Assembly (NCBI RefSeq): GCF_025195125.1
Contig: NZ_JAMGSL010000008.1
Coordinates: forward strand, 242,864-306,863
Reading direction: 5' to 3'
DNA: 64,000 nt
Origin: Streptomyces sp. Je 1-79
GTDB lineage: Bacteria > Actinomycetota > Actinomycetes > Streptomycetales > Streptomycetaceae
Positions 53,439-61,206 of the stretch are shown in pieces. Position 1 is the stretch's first letter, and each line of letters begins with the position of its first letter. The notes beneath the pieces were generated by a model. The model made no database searches and was not told where the DNA came from. It worked only from the letters and a program-made list of their open reading frames with translations. The position numbers and the translations under genes are program-made.

Positions 53439-54194
53439 TCAGCGGACCGGGTGGCCCGCCTCCCGCAGCGCGCCCTTGACCTCGGAGATCCGCAGGTCGC
53501 CGAAGTGGAAGACCGAGGCGGCGAGCACCGCGTCCGCCCCCGCCTCGATCGCCGGCGGGAAGTCGGACAGCCTGCCCGCTCCGCCGGAGGCGATCACCGG
53601 CACGGTCACGTGCTTGCGCACGGCCGCGATCATCTCGGTGTCGTAGCCGTCCTTCGTGCCGTCCGCGTCCATCGAGTTGAGCAGGATCTCGCCCGCGCCC
53701 AGCTCGGCGGCCCGGTGGGCCCACTCGACGGCGTCGATGCCGGTGCCCTTGCGGCCGCCGTGCGTCGTCACCTCGAACGACCCCGAGGCCGTGCGCCGGG
53801 CGTCCACGGAGAGCACGAGCACCTGGCGGCCGAAGCGCTCCGCGATCTCACGGATCAGCTCCGGCCGGGCGATGGCGGCCGTGTTCACGCCCACCTTGTC
53901 GGCACCGGCACGCAGCAGCTTGTCGACGTCCTCCGCCGCGCGCACCCCGCCGCCCACGGTCAGCGGGATGAAGACCTGCTCGGCGGTGCGGCGCACCACG
54001 TCGTAGGTCGTCTCCCGGTTGCCGGACGAGGCGGTGATGTCGAGGAAGGTCAGCTCGTCGGCGCCCTCGGCGTCGTACAGCTTCGCCATCTCGACGGGGT
54101 CGCCCGCGTCGCGCAGGTTCTGGAAGTTGACGCCCTTCACGACGCGGCCGTTGTCCACGTCCAGGCAGGGGATCACGCGTACGGCCAGACTCAT
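53439..54194 (-). CDS. hisF: Imidazole glycerol phosphate synthase, cyclase subunit
   Basis: A 251-aa TIM-barrel subunit that, with HisH, turns PRFAR and glutamine-derived ammonia into IGP and AICAR. IPCLDVDNGRVVKGVNFQNL contains the first catalytic Asp; the second is in LLNSMDADGTKDGYD. LTVGGGVRAAEDVDKLLRAG and VIASGGAGRLSDF are phosphate-binding loops. The ATG at 54194 overlaps the ridA stop by 4 nt. It is the last gene of the his operon. Normal length. Confidence 0.97.
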   Translation of the reverse strand: MSLAVRVIPCLDVDNGRVVKGVNFQNLRDAGDPVEMAKLYDAEGADELTFLDITASSGNRETTYDVVRRTAEQVFIPLTVGGGVRAAEDVDKLLRAGADKVGVNTAAIARPELIREIAERFGRQVLVLSVDARRTASGSFEVTTHGGRKGTGIDAVEWAHRAAELGAGEILLNSMDADGTKDGYDTEMIAAVRKHVTVPVIASGGAGRLSDFPPAIEAGADAVLAASVFHFGDLRISEVKGALREAGHPVR

Positions 54195-54589
54195 GCCGTC
54201 TTCCCCCGGTACGCCTCGACCTCGACCTCGACGACCAGGCTCGGGTCGACGAAGCCGGAGACGATGATCATCGAGGCCGCCGGGCGGACGGCGTCGAAGA
54301 GCTCCTTGTGGGCGCGGCCGACCTCGTCCACGTCCCGGGCGTGGGTGATGTACATCCGGGTCCGTACGACGTCCTCAGGGCCCAGACCGAGCTTCTTGAG
54401 CGCGTCGAAGGCCACGTTGAAGGAGTTGACCGCCTGCTCGTACGGGCCTCCGCCGGCGATCTGGCCGCCGACCACCGAGGTGCAGCCGGAGACGAGGACG
54501 AGGCCGTTAGGCAGCTGCACCGCGCGGGAGTAGCCGAACTGCTCCTCCCAGGGAGCGCCGGTGACGACCCTCTTCACACCGTCGGTCAT
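54191..54589 (-). CDS. ridA: RidA-family reactive imine deaminase
   Basis: A 132-aa RidA/YjgF/UK114-family trimeric protein that hydrolyses reactive enamines and imines. VVTGAPWEEQFGYSRAVQLP, then LVSGCTSVV, opens the fold; EDVVRTRMYITHARDVDEVG contains the key Arg (VVRTRMYI); PAASMIIVSGFVDPSLVVEV ends it. It is inserted between priA and hisF and overlaps both by 4 nt, so it is co-expressed with histidine synthesis. A protective role against imine by-products is plausible, but the link to histidine is inference. Confidence 0.93.
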   Translation of the reverse strand: MTDGVKRVVTGAPWEEQFGYSRAVQLPNGLVLVSGCTSVVGGQIAGGGPYEQAVNSFNVAFDALKKLGLGPEDVVRTRMYITHARDVDEVGRAHKELFDAVRPAASMIIVSGFVDPSLVVEVEVEAYRGKTA

Positions 54590-55329
54590 ACGGAAGCCAC
54601 CGCCTCCAGCGCCTCCTCCAGGGTGAACGCCTCGGCGTACAGCGCCTTGCCGACGATCGCGCCCTCGACGCCCAGCGGGACGAGCCCGGACAGGGCCCGC
54701 AGGTCGTCCAGGGACGACACGCCGCCGGAGGCGACGACGGGCTTGTCGGTGGCGGCGCAGACGTTCTTCAGGAGCTCCAGGTTCGGGCCCTGGAGCGTGC
54801 CGTCCTTGGCGATGTCGGTGACGACGTAGCGGGAGCAGCCCTCGGAGTCGAGGCGGGCGAGCGTCTCGTAGAGGTCGCCGCCGTCGCGGGTCCAGCCGCG
54901 GCCGCGCAGGGTGGTGCCGCGGACGTCCAGGCCGACGGCGATCTTGTCGCCGTGCTCGGCGATGACCTTGGCGACCCACTCCGGGGTCTCCAGGGCGGCG
55001 GTGCCCAGGTTGACGCGGGTGCAGCCGGTGGCGAGCGCGGCGGCGAGCGAGGCGTCGTCGCGGATGCCGCCGGAGAGCTCGACCTTGATGTCCATGGCCC
55101 GGGCGACCTCGGCGATCAGCTCACGGTTGTCACCGGTGCCGAAGGCCGCGTCGAGGTCGACCAGGTGCAGCCACTCGGCGCCGGAGCGCTGCCACGCGAG
55201 GGCGGCCTCCAGCGGGGAGCCGTAGGAGGTCTCCGTACCGGACTCCCCGTGCACGAGGCGGACGGCCTGGCCGTCGCGGACGTCGACGGCGGGGAGGAGT
55301 TCGAGCACGCTGTTAGAAGGCACAGTCAC
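54586..55329 (-). CDS. priA: Dual HisA/TrpF isomerase PriA
   Basis: A 247-aa (beta-alpha)8 barrel that in actinobacteria isomerises both ProFAR (histidine) and PRA (tryptophan). LELLPAVDVRDGQAVRLVHG contains the catalytic Asp; the second is in VVTDIAKDGTLQGPN. LSGGIRDDASLAAALATGC and RVNLGTAALETPEWV, plus GLDVRGTTLRGRGWTRDGG, are the PriA-type active-site loops. The GTG at 55329 overlaps the hisH stop; another GTG two codons in is possible. No trpF gene occurs near trpE/C/B/A, consistent with dual function. Confidence 0.96.
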   Translation of the reverse strand: MTVPSNSVLELLPAVDVRDGQAVRLVHGESGTETSYGSPLEAALAWQRSGAEWLHLVDLDAAFGTGDNRELIAEVARAMDIKVELSGGIRDDASLAAALATGCTRVNLGTAALETPEWVAKVIAEHGDKIAVGLDVRGTTLRGRGWTRDGGDLYETLARLDSEGCSRYVVTDIAKDGTLQGPNLELLKNVCAATDKPVVASGGVSSLDDLRALSGLVPLGVEGAIVGKALYAEAFTLEEALEAVASV

Positions 55330-55973
55330 AGTGTTCCGATCCAGTTGGTGAGCAGCTGCGCTCCGGCGTCGCCGGACTTCTCGGGGTGGAACTGGGTCGC
55401 CCACAGGGCGCCGTTCTCGACGGCCGCGACGAACGGCTCGCCGTGGGTGGCCCAGGTGACCTTGGGGGCGCGCATGTTCGGGTTGCCGACCTCCAGGGTC
55501 CACTCCCGCACTCCGTAGGAGTGCACGAAGTAGTACCGGGCGTCGGCGTCGAGGCCCGCGAACAGCTCGCTGTCCTCGGGCGCCTCGACGGTGTTCCAGC
55601 CCATGTGGGGCACGACCGGGGCCTTCAGCGGCTCGACCGTACCGGGCCACTCGTCGAGACCCTCGGTCTCCACGCCGTGCTCGATGCCGCGGGCGAAGAG
55701 GATCTGCATGCCGACGCAGATGCCCATGACGGGGCGGCCGCCGGAGAGCCTGCGGTCGACGATCCACTCGCCGCGCGCCTCCCTGAGGCCCTGCATGCAG
55801 GCGGAGAAGGCGCCGACGCCGGGGACGAGGAGCCCGTCGGCGTTCATGGCCCTGTCGTAGTCGCGGGTGATCTCGACGTCGGCGCCGACGTGGGCGAGAG
55901 CCCGCTCGGCGGAGCGGACGTTGCCGAAGCCGTAGTCGAAGACGACGACCTTCTTGGGGGTGCTCGTGCTCAT
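55326..55973 (-). CDS. hisH: Imidazole glycerol phosphate synthase, glutamine amidotransferase subunit
   Basis: A 215-aa class I glutaminase partner of HisF. The nucleophile Cys is in MGICVGMQILF; the His/Glu pair is in TQFHPEKSG; GVGAFSACMQGL is the oxyanion region and VPHMGWNTVE the interface. The ATG at 55973 overlaps the stop of the small membrane protein upstream by 3 nt (ATGA), and the stop overlaps priA. Normal length, complete catalytic triad. Confidence 0.97.
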   Translation of the reverse strand: MSTSTPKKVVVFDYGFGNVRSAERALAHVGADVEITRDYDRAMNADGLLVPGVGAFSACMQGLREARGEWIVDRRLSGGRPVMGICVGMQILFARGIEHGVETEGLDEWPGTVEPLKAPVVPHMGWNTVEAPEDSELFAGLDADARYYFVHSYGVREWTLEVGNPNMRAPKVTWATHGEPFVAAVENGALWATQFHPEKSGDAGAQLLTNWIGTL

Positions 55974-56137
55974 TCCCAGATTCCCTGGATCCGCAGGACG
56001 CCCGCGACCAGGCACATCACGGAGGCGATGGCGAGGACGACGATCACGCCCTTGGGCAGCTTCTGCTTGGAGAAGGAGTACACACCGCCGGCGAGGAAGA
56101 GCCCGACGACGATGAGGATGGTGGAGAGGCCGGTCAT
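55970..56137 (-). CDS. Small membrane protein inside the his operon
   Basis: A 55-aa protein read from an ATG at 56137 (MTGLSTILIVVGLFLAGGVY), then SFSKQKLPKGVIVV and a second helix ending GVLRIQGIWE. Two transmembrane helices form a hairpin with a basic loop (SKQKLPK). The stop overlaps the hisH ATG (ATGA), and it starts 4 nt after the hisB stop, so it is tightly embedded in the operon. It has no enzyme motif. It is easy to miss because of its length. Function unknown; coupling suggests it matters for hisH expression or for a membrane role linked to histidine synthesis. Confidence 0.85.
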   Translation of the reverse strand: MTGLSTILIVVGLFLAGGVYSFSKQKLPKGVIVVLAIASVMCLVAGVLRIQGIWE

Positions 56138-56141
56138 GGAG

Positions 56142-56735
56142 TTAGAGGGCGCCCTTCGTGGAAGGCAGGATGCCGGCCGCGCGCGGGTCGCGCTCGGAGG
56201 CGTAGCGCAGCGCCCGGGCCAGCGCCTTGAACTGACACTCCACGATGTGGTGGGCGTTGCGCCCGTACGGCACGTGGACGTGCAGCGCGATCTGCGCCTG
56301 CGCGACGAAGGACTCCAGGATGTGCCGGGTCATCGTCGTGTCGTAGGAGCCGATCATCGGCGCCATGTTCTCGGGCTCGGTGTGCACCAGGTAGGGGCGG
56401 CCGGAGAGGTCGACGGTCACCTGGGCGAGCGACTCGTCCAGGGGGACGGTGCAGTTGCCGAAGCGGTAGATGCCGACCTTGTCGCCGAGCGCCTGCTTGA
56501 AGGCGGCGCCGAGGGCGAGCGCGGTGTCCTCGATGGTGTGGTGCGAGTCGATGTGCAGGTCGCCGTCGGTCTTGACGGTGAGGTCGAACAGACCGTGGCG
56601 GCCGAGCTGGTCGAGCATGTGGTCGTAGAACCCGACGCCGGTGGCGACGTCGACCTTGCCCGTGCCGTCGAGGTCGATCTCGACGACGACGGAGGTCTCC
56701 TTGGTGGTGCGCTCGACTCTTCCAACGCGGCTCAT
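56142..56735 (-). CDS. hisB: Imidazoleglycerol-phosphate dehydratase
   Basis: A 197-aa Mn-dependent dehydratase converting IGP to imidazole acetol-phosphate. The duplicated metal motifs are DSHHTIEDTA and RNAHHIVECQFKA, plus GVGFYDHMLDQL and FGNCTVPLDESLA. It is the monofunctional actinobacterial form without a HisN-type phosphatase. The ATG at 56735 overlaps the hisC stop. The small membrane gene follows 4 nt downstream. Confidence 0.97.
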   Translation of the reverse strand: MSRVGRVERTTKETSVVVEIDLDGTGKVDVATGVGFYDHMLDQLGRHGLFDLTVKTDGDLHIDSHHTIEDTALALGAAFKQALGDKVGIYRFGNCTVPLDESLAQVTVDLSGRPYLVHTEPENMAPMIGSYDTTMTRHILESFVAQAQIALHVHVPYGRNAHHIVECQFKALARALRYASERDPRAAGILPSTKGAL

Positions 56736-57853
56736 GCGCTCTGCTCCTTCTTGACTTCACGGACCGCGTCGAGGAACGCGTCGTTCTCTTCAGGGGTGCC
56801 GGCGGTGACCCGGAGCCAGCCCGGTACGCCGTTGTCCCGGACCAGGACGCCCAGGTCGAGGATCTTCCGCCAGGCCTCGTGGGAGCCCTGGGCCCCGTCG
56901 AACCGGCCGAACTGGACGAAGTTGGCGTCGGACTCGGTGACCTCGTAGCCGGTCGCCCGCAGCTCGGCGACCAGCCGGTCCCGCTCGGTCTTGAGCTGTT
57001 CGACGTACCCGAGGAGCGTATCGGTGTGCTCCAGGGCGGCCAGCGCGGTGGCCTGCGTGACGGCGGACAGGTGGTACGGGAGCCGTACGAGCTGCACGGC
57101 GTCGACCACGGCCGGGTGCGCGGCCAGGTAGCCCAGGCGCAGGCCGGCCGCGCCGAAGGCCTTGGACATGGTGCGGGAGACGACCAGGTTCGGCCGCCCC
57201 TCGATCAGCGGCAGGAGGGAGTCCCGGTGGCTGAACTCGACGTACGCCTCGTCGACCACGACCAGTGAGGGCTTGGCGGCCTGGGCGGCCTCGTACAGCG
57301 CGAGGACCGTCGCGGCCTCGACCGCCGTGCCGGTGGGGTTGTTGGGCGAGGTGATGAAGACGACGTCCGGCCGGTTCTCGGCGATGGCCGTCCCGGCCGC
57401 CTCCACGTCGATGGTGAAGTCGTCGCGACGCGGCCCGGAGATCCAGGCCGTGCCGGTGCCGCGCGCGATGAGCGCGTGCATCGAGTACGAGGGCTCGAAG
57501 CCGATGGCCGTACGGCCGGGGCCGCCGAAGGTCTGCAGCAGCTGCTGGAGGACCTCGTTGGAGCCGTTGGCGGCCCAGACGTTCTCGACGGCGACCGGGT
57601 GCTTGCCGGTGCGGGTGAGGTAGCGGGCGAGCTCGGTGCGCAGCTCGATCGCGTCCCGGTCCGGGTAGCGGTTGAGGCCGCGGGCGGCCTCGGCGACCCG
57701 CTCCGCGATCCGGGCCACGAGGGGCTCGGGCAGCGGGTAGGGGTTCTCATTGGTGTTCAGCTGGACGGGGACGTCGAGCTGGGGGGCGCCGTACGGGGAC
57801 TTGCCCCGCAGCTCGTCCCGGATGGGCAGGTCGTCGATTCCGATGGCGGTCAT
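56732..57853 (-). CDS. hisC: Histidinol-phosphate aminotransferase
   Basis: A 373-aa class II aminotransferase using PLP and glutamate. The PLP lysine is in SRTMSKAFGAAGLRLGY; FITSPNNPTGTAV and VVDEAYVEFS hold the cofactor Asn and Asp; NTNENPYPLPEPL and LNRYPDRDAIELR are the HisC N-terminal motifs. The Arg that binds the substrate phosphate/carboxylate is in PGWLRVTAGT. ATG at 57853 overlaps the hisD stop by 4 nt. Confidence 0.96.
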   Translation of the reverse strand: MTAIGIDDLPIRDELRGKSPYGAPQLDVPVQLNTNENPYPLPEPLVARIAERVAEAARGLNRYPDRDAIELRTELARYLTRTGKHPVAVENVWAANGSNEVLQQLLQTFGGPGRTAIGFEPSYSMHALIARGTGTAWISGPRRDDFTIDVEAAGTAIAENRPDVVFITSPNNPTGTAVEAATVLALYEAAQAAKPSLVVVDEAYVEFSHRDSLLPLIEGRPNLVVSRTMSKAFGAAGLRLGYLAAHPAVVDAVQLVRLPYHLSAVTQATALAALEHTDTLLGYVEQLKTERDRLVAELRATGYEVTESDANFVQFGRFDGAQGSHEAWRKILDLGVLVRDNGVPGWLRVTAGTPEENDAFLDAVREVKKEQSA

Positions 57854-59172
57854 GCCTGCGGCACCTTCCAGCCGAAGCGCGCCTTGAGGGCGGCGCCGTG
57901 GGCGGGCAGGTCCTCGGCCTCGGCGAGGGTGACCACGTGGTGGGTGACCTCGGCGAGGGCGTCCCGGGTGTAGTCGACGATGTGGACGCCGCGCAGGAAG
58001 GACTGCACGGACAGGCCCGAGGAGTGGCAGGCGCAGCCGCCGGTGGGCAGGACGTGGTTGGAGCCGGCGCAGTAGTCGCCGAGGGAGACCGGCGCCCAGG
58101 GGCCGACGAAGATCGCGCCCGCGTTGCGGACCCGCTCGGCGCGGGCGGCGGCGTCGGCCGTCTGGATCTCCAGGTGCTCGGCGCCGTACGCGTCGACGAC
58201 CTTGAGGCCGTCCTCCAGGTCGCTGACGAGGACGATCGCGGACTGCCGTCCGGCCAGGGCCGGGACGATCCGGTCGCCGACGTGCTTGGTGGCGGCGACC
58301 TGGGTCTTCAGCTCGGCCTCGGTGGCCTCGGCCAGCTCCTCGGAGTCGGTGACGAGGACGGCGGCGGCCATCGGGTCGTGCTCGGCCTGGCTGATGAGGT
58401 CGGCGGCGACGTGCACGGGGTCGGCGGTGGAGTCCGCGAGGATCGCGATCTCCGTCGGGCCGGCCTCGGCGTCGATGCCGATGCGGCCGGTGAAGTACCG
58501 CTTGGCGGCGGCGACCCAGATGTTGCCGGGGCCCGTGACCATGTTGGCGGGGGCGCAGGACTCGGTGCCGTACGCGAACATCGCGACGGCCGTGGCGCCG
58601 CCCGCGGCGTACACCTCGTCGATGCCCAGCAGGGCGCACGCGGCGAGGATCGTCGGGTGGGGGAGCCCACCGAACTCGGCCTGCGCGGGGGAGGCGAGCG
58701 CGATGGACTCGACACCGGCCTCCTGCGCCGGAACGACGTTCATGATCACGGAGGAGGGGTAGACCGACCGGCCGCCGGGCGCGTAGAGCCCCACGCGCTG
58801 GACGGGGATCCACTTCTCGGTGACGGTGCCGCCGGGCACGACCTGGGTGGTGTGCGTCGAGCGGCGCTGGGCGCGGTGGACGATCCTGGCGCGCCGGATG
58901 GACTCCTCGAGGGCCGCCCGGACGGCGGGGTCGAGCCGCTCCAGCGCCTCGTCGAGCGCCTCGGCCGGCACACGCACGTGCTCCAGCTTCACACCGTCGA
59001 ACTTCTCCGCGTACTCGACCAGCGCCGCGTCGCCCCGATGATGGACGTCCTCGCAGATGGGCCGCACCTTCTCCAGGGCGGCTTCCACGTCGAACTCGGC
59101 ACGGGGCAGCAGGTCGCGCAGCGCGCCACCCTCGGGGAGGGTGTCGCCGCGCAGGTCGATACGAGAGATCAC
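57850..59172 (-). CDS. hisD: Histidinol dehydrogenase
   Basis: A 440-aa zinc- and NAD-dependent enzyme that performs the last two oxidations to histidine. It has VPAQEAGVESIALASPAQ, YAAGGATAVAMFAYGTE, VTGPGNIWVAAAKRYFTG, DAEAGPTEIAILADSTADP and the metal/catalytic residues in DLISQAEHDP and GSNHVLPTGG. It is the first gene of the leftward operon hisD-hisC-hisB-small ORF-hisH-priA-ridA-hisF. The promoter and a candidate operator lie upstream to 59230. Confidence 0.97.
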   Translation of the reverse strand: MISRIDLRGDTLPEGGALRDLLPRAEFDVEAALEKVRPICEDVHHRGDAALVEYAEKFDGVKLEHVRVPAEALDEALERLDPAVRAALEESIRRARIVHRAQRRSTHTTQVVPGGTVTEKWIPVQRVGLYAPGGRSVYPSSVIMNVVPAQEAGVESIALASPAQAEFGGLPHPTILAACALLGIDEVYAAGGATAVAMFAYGTESCAPANMVTGPGNIWVAAAKRYFTGRIGIDAEAGPTEIAILADSTADPVHVAADLISQAEHDPMAAAVLVTDSEELAEATEAELKTQVAATKHVGDRIVPALAGRQSAIVLVSDLEDGLKVVDAYGAEHLEIQTADAAARAERVRNAGAIFVGPWAPVSLGDYCAGSNHVLPTGGCACHSSGLSVQSFLRGVHIVDYTRDALAEVTHHVVTLAEAEDLPAHGAALKARFGWKVPQA

Positions 59173-59212
59173 GGGTCAATTCTCGCAGACGCCCCACAAG
59201 CGCCGGACGCCT

Positions 59213-59229
59213 GTATCACTGGCTGATAC
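59213..59229 (-). promoter_or_regulatory. Inverted repeat upstream of hisD
   Basis: GTATCA-ctggc-TGATAC is a perfect 6-bp dyad 41-57 bp upstream of the hisD start, with a second palindrome GCCACAGTGGC at 59232-59242. Position in the promoter zone suggests an operator for an unknown repressor of the his operon. No leader peptide with His codons is seen. Confidence 0.45.
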
Positions 59230-59346
59230 GAGCCACAGTGGCGTCTTGTCGCCACAGCTGACCGTTAGCGTTCAGCCCGTCACTCAGCGGGAAGAACGGC
59301 TGTACGAATCCAGGGAAGCGGATTCGTGGAAAGCGAGGGGGCGGCA

Positions 59347-60948
59347 GTGACCGAGCCGCACGAGGACGGAATGCCGGACGGTCTGACGGGCCCGGAGAGG
59401 GCCATGTGGAGGGCGTTCCGGATCGGCAGGAGCTGCGATCTGAGCGAGGGGGACGCGGCGCGGGACGACCCCTTCGGGGCGGAGGCGTGGGGAGAGGCGC
59501 GCAGTGTGCGCGCGGAGGTGGTGGCGCTGCTGCTGCTCGACGGCCCGGCGGCGCGGGCCGGGCGGGTCGCGGCGCTGAAGCTGCGCGGGGTGCGGATCAC
59601 CGGCGTGCTCAATCTGGCCGGCGGGACCATCGATCCGTACGTGGAGTGGAACCGCTGCCGTTTCGACCAGGAGATCGTGCTGCCCGAGGCGCGCTTCGGC
59701 ACGGTGCGGATGGTGGAGTGCGCGATACCGCGGCTGGAGGCGGCGCGGCTGCACACCGAGGGGGACCTGCATCTGCCGAGGTGCCGGGTGCAGCGGGGCA
59801 TCCGGCTGACGGACGCGCAGATAGGCACCGATCTGCTGATCAACCAGATCCGGGTGTGGCCGGACCGGCGTGGCCGGGCGATCACGGCGGACGGTCTGGC
59901 GGTGGCACAGGACCTCCAGGCCGAGCTGATCGAGACGTACGGGGAGGTGAGCCTGCGCGGGGCGAAGATCGGCGTGTCGCTGAGCCTGCGGGGCAGCGTC
60001 CTGCGCGGGGCGCAGCAGCGCCGCGCGCTGAACGCGCCGCAGCTGACGGTGGAGCGCTCGCTCTATCTGAACGCGGCGTGGGTGTACGAGGGCTCGGGCC
60101 ACTCGACGGCCACTCCCCCGTACGGAATCGGGTACACCCCGCTGCGCGGGGCGCGGCGCAAGCCGGTGGAGTGCCACGGCGGGGTGCGCCTCGACGACGG
60201 GCGTTTCGGCGACGCGGTGGACCTGCACTACGCGCGGTTCGTGCTGAACGGCGCGACCCGGGAGGAGGTGTCGCTGCGCCGGATCGCCACCCCTGAGCTG
60301 CGGTTCAACGGGGAGCGCCCGGAGGAGGGGCGGGTGGTGCTCAACGGCGCGCGGGTGGTGACGCTGATCGACCTGTCCACGAGCTGGCCGGGCCCCGGCG
60401 GCCTTTCGATGAACGGCTTCGTCTACGAGAACCTCGTGCCGTACGGACACTTTCCGCTGACCCGCCGCCTGGAGTGGGTGTCGGCGGCCACCCCGGAGTA
60501 CGCCCCGGAGCCGTACGAACGTCTGGCGACCGTGCTGCGCAACAGCGGGGAGGACGCGGACGCCCGGGTGGTGCTGCTCGCCAAGCAGCGCCGGCGCCGG
60601 GAGACGCTGCCGGTGGCCGGGAAGCTCTGGGGCTACCTCCAGGACTGGACGGTGGCGTACGGCTACCGGCCGGGACGGGCGGCGCTGTGGATGGCGGTGC
60701 TCTGGGCGGCGGGGGCGCTGGCGTTCTCCCGCTACGACCCGGTACCGCTCAAGGCGGAGGAGTCGCCGAACTGGAACGCCACGCTGTACGCGCTGGATCT
60801 GCTGCTTCCGGTGATCAATCTCGGCCAGGACGGCTACTGGCGGCTGGAAGGCCTGTGGCAGTGGGCCGCGACGATGCTGATCCTGCTGGGCTGGGTGCTG
60901 GCGACGACGGTCGCGGCGGGAGCGTCGAGGCTGCTGCGCCGGGGATGA
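59347..60948 (+). CDS. Membrane protein with pentapeptide-like repeats, unknown function
   Basis: A 533-aa protein. Residues about 50-370 form a long beta-rich region with repeating strand-like units (LKLRGVRITGVLNLAGGTI, FGTVRMVECAIPRLEAARL, LRGAKIGVSLSLRGSVLRGA) that resemble a right-handed beta-helix or pentapeptide-like fold. Three hydrophobic helices lie near the C-terminus (AALWMAVLWAAGALAFS, LYALDLLLPVINLG, AATMLILLGWVLATTVAAG). Streptomyces homologues are sometimes called membrane-associated oxidoreductase, but I see no cofactor motif. GTG at 59347 has GAGGGGG upstream; GTG at 59326 is also possible. It diverges from hisD. Confidence 0.75.
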   Translation: MTEPHEDGMPDGLTGPERAMWRAFRIGRSCDLSEGDAARDDPFGAEAWGEARSVRAEVVALLLLDGPAARAGRVAALKLRGVRITGVLNLAGGTIDPYVEWNRCRFDQEIVLPEARFGTVRMVECAIPRLEAARLHTEGDLHLPRCRVQRGIRLTDAQIGTDLLINQIRVWPDRRGRAITADGLAVAQDLQAELIETYGEVSLRGAKIGVSLSLRGSVLRGAQQRRALNAPQLTVERSLYLNAAWVYEGSGHSTATPPYGIGYTPLRGARRKPVECHGGVRLDDGRFGDAVDLHYARFVLNGATREEVSLRRIATPELRFNGERPEEGRVVLNGARVVTLIDLSTSWPGPGGLSMNGFVYENLVPYGHFPLTRRLEWVSAATPEYAPEPYERLATVLRNSGEDADARVVLLAKQRRRRETLPVAGKLWGYLQDWTVAYGYRPGRAALWMAVLWAAGALAFSRYDPVPLKAEESPNWNATLYALDLLLPVINLGQDGYWRLEGLWQWAATMLILLGWVLATTVAAGASRLLRRG

Positions 60949-61040
60949 GCGGGGCGCCGGGGAGGCGCGACGGGACGAGCAGGGACATCGAGGGCGTTAC
61001 GCGGGGACCAGCGGGGGCGCTGCGCCGGGGATGAGCGGGG
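60934..61040. repeat. Duplicated 21-bp sequence around a gene end
   Basis: CTGCGCCGGGGATGAGCGGGG (about 21 bp) occurs at 60934-60954, spanning the stop of the membrane-protein gene, and again at 61020-61040. GAGGGCGTT is also repeated. This looks like a diverged duplication of about 86 bp in the gap before the next gene. Confidence 0.6.
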
Positions 61041-61206
61041 CCTCCGAGGGCGTTGTGACGAGTGTGACGGGAGGTGCCAGAGGGGCGGATTCTGCCGACC
61101 CTCACCTCTTTCTTTACGCTGTCTTGACCTCCCGCAGGACAACTTTCCCGCCGCTACCAAAGCTTCACAGTCCCCCACTGGCGCCGCCCCCACCTGCGGT
61201 TTTTGA

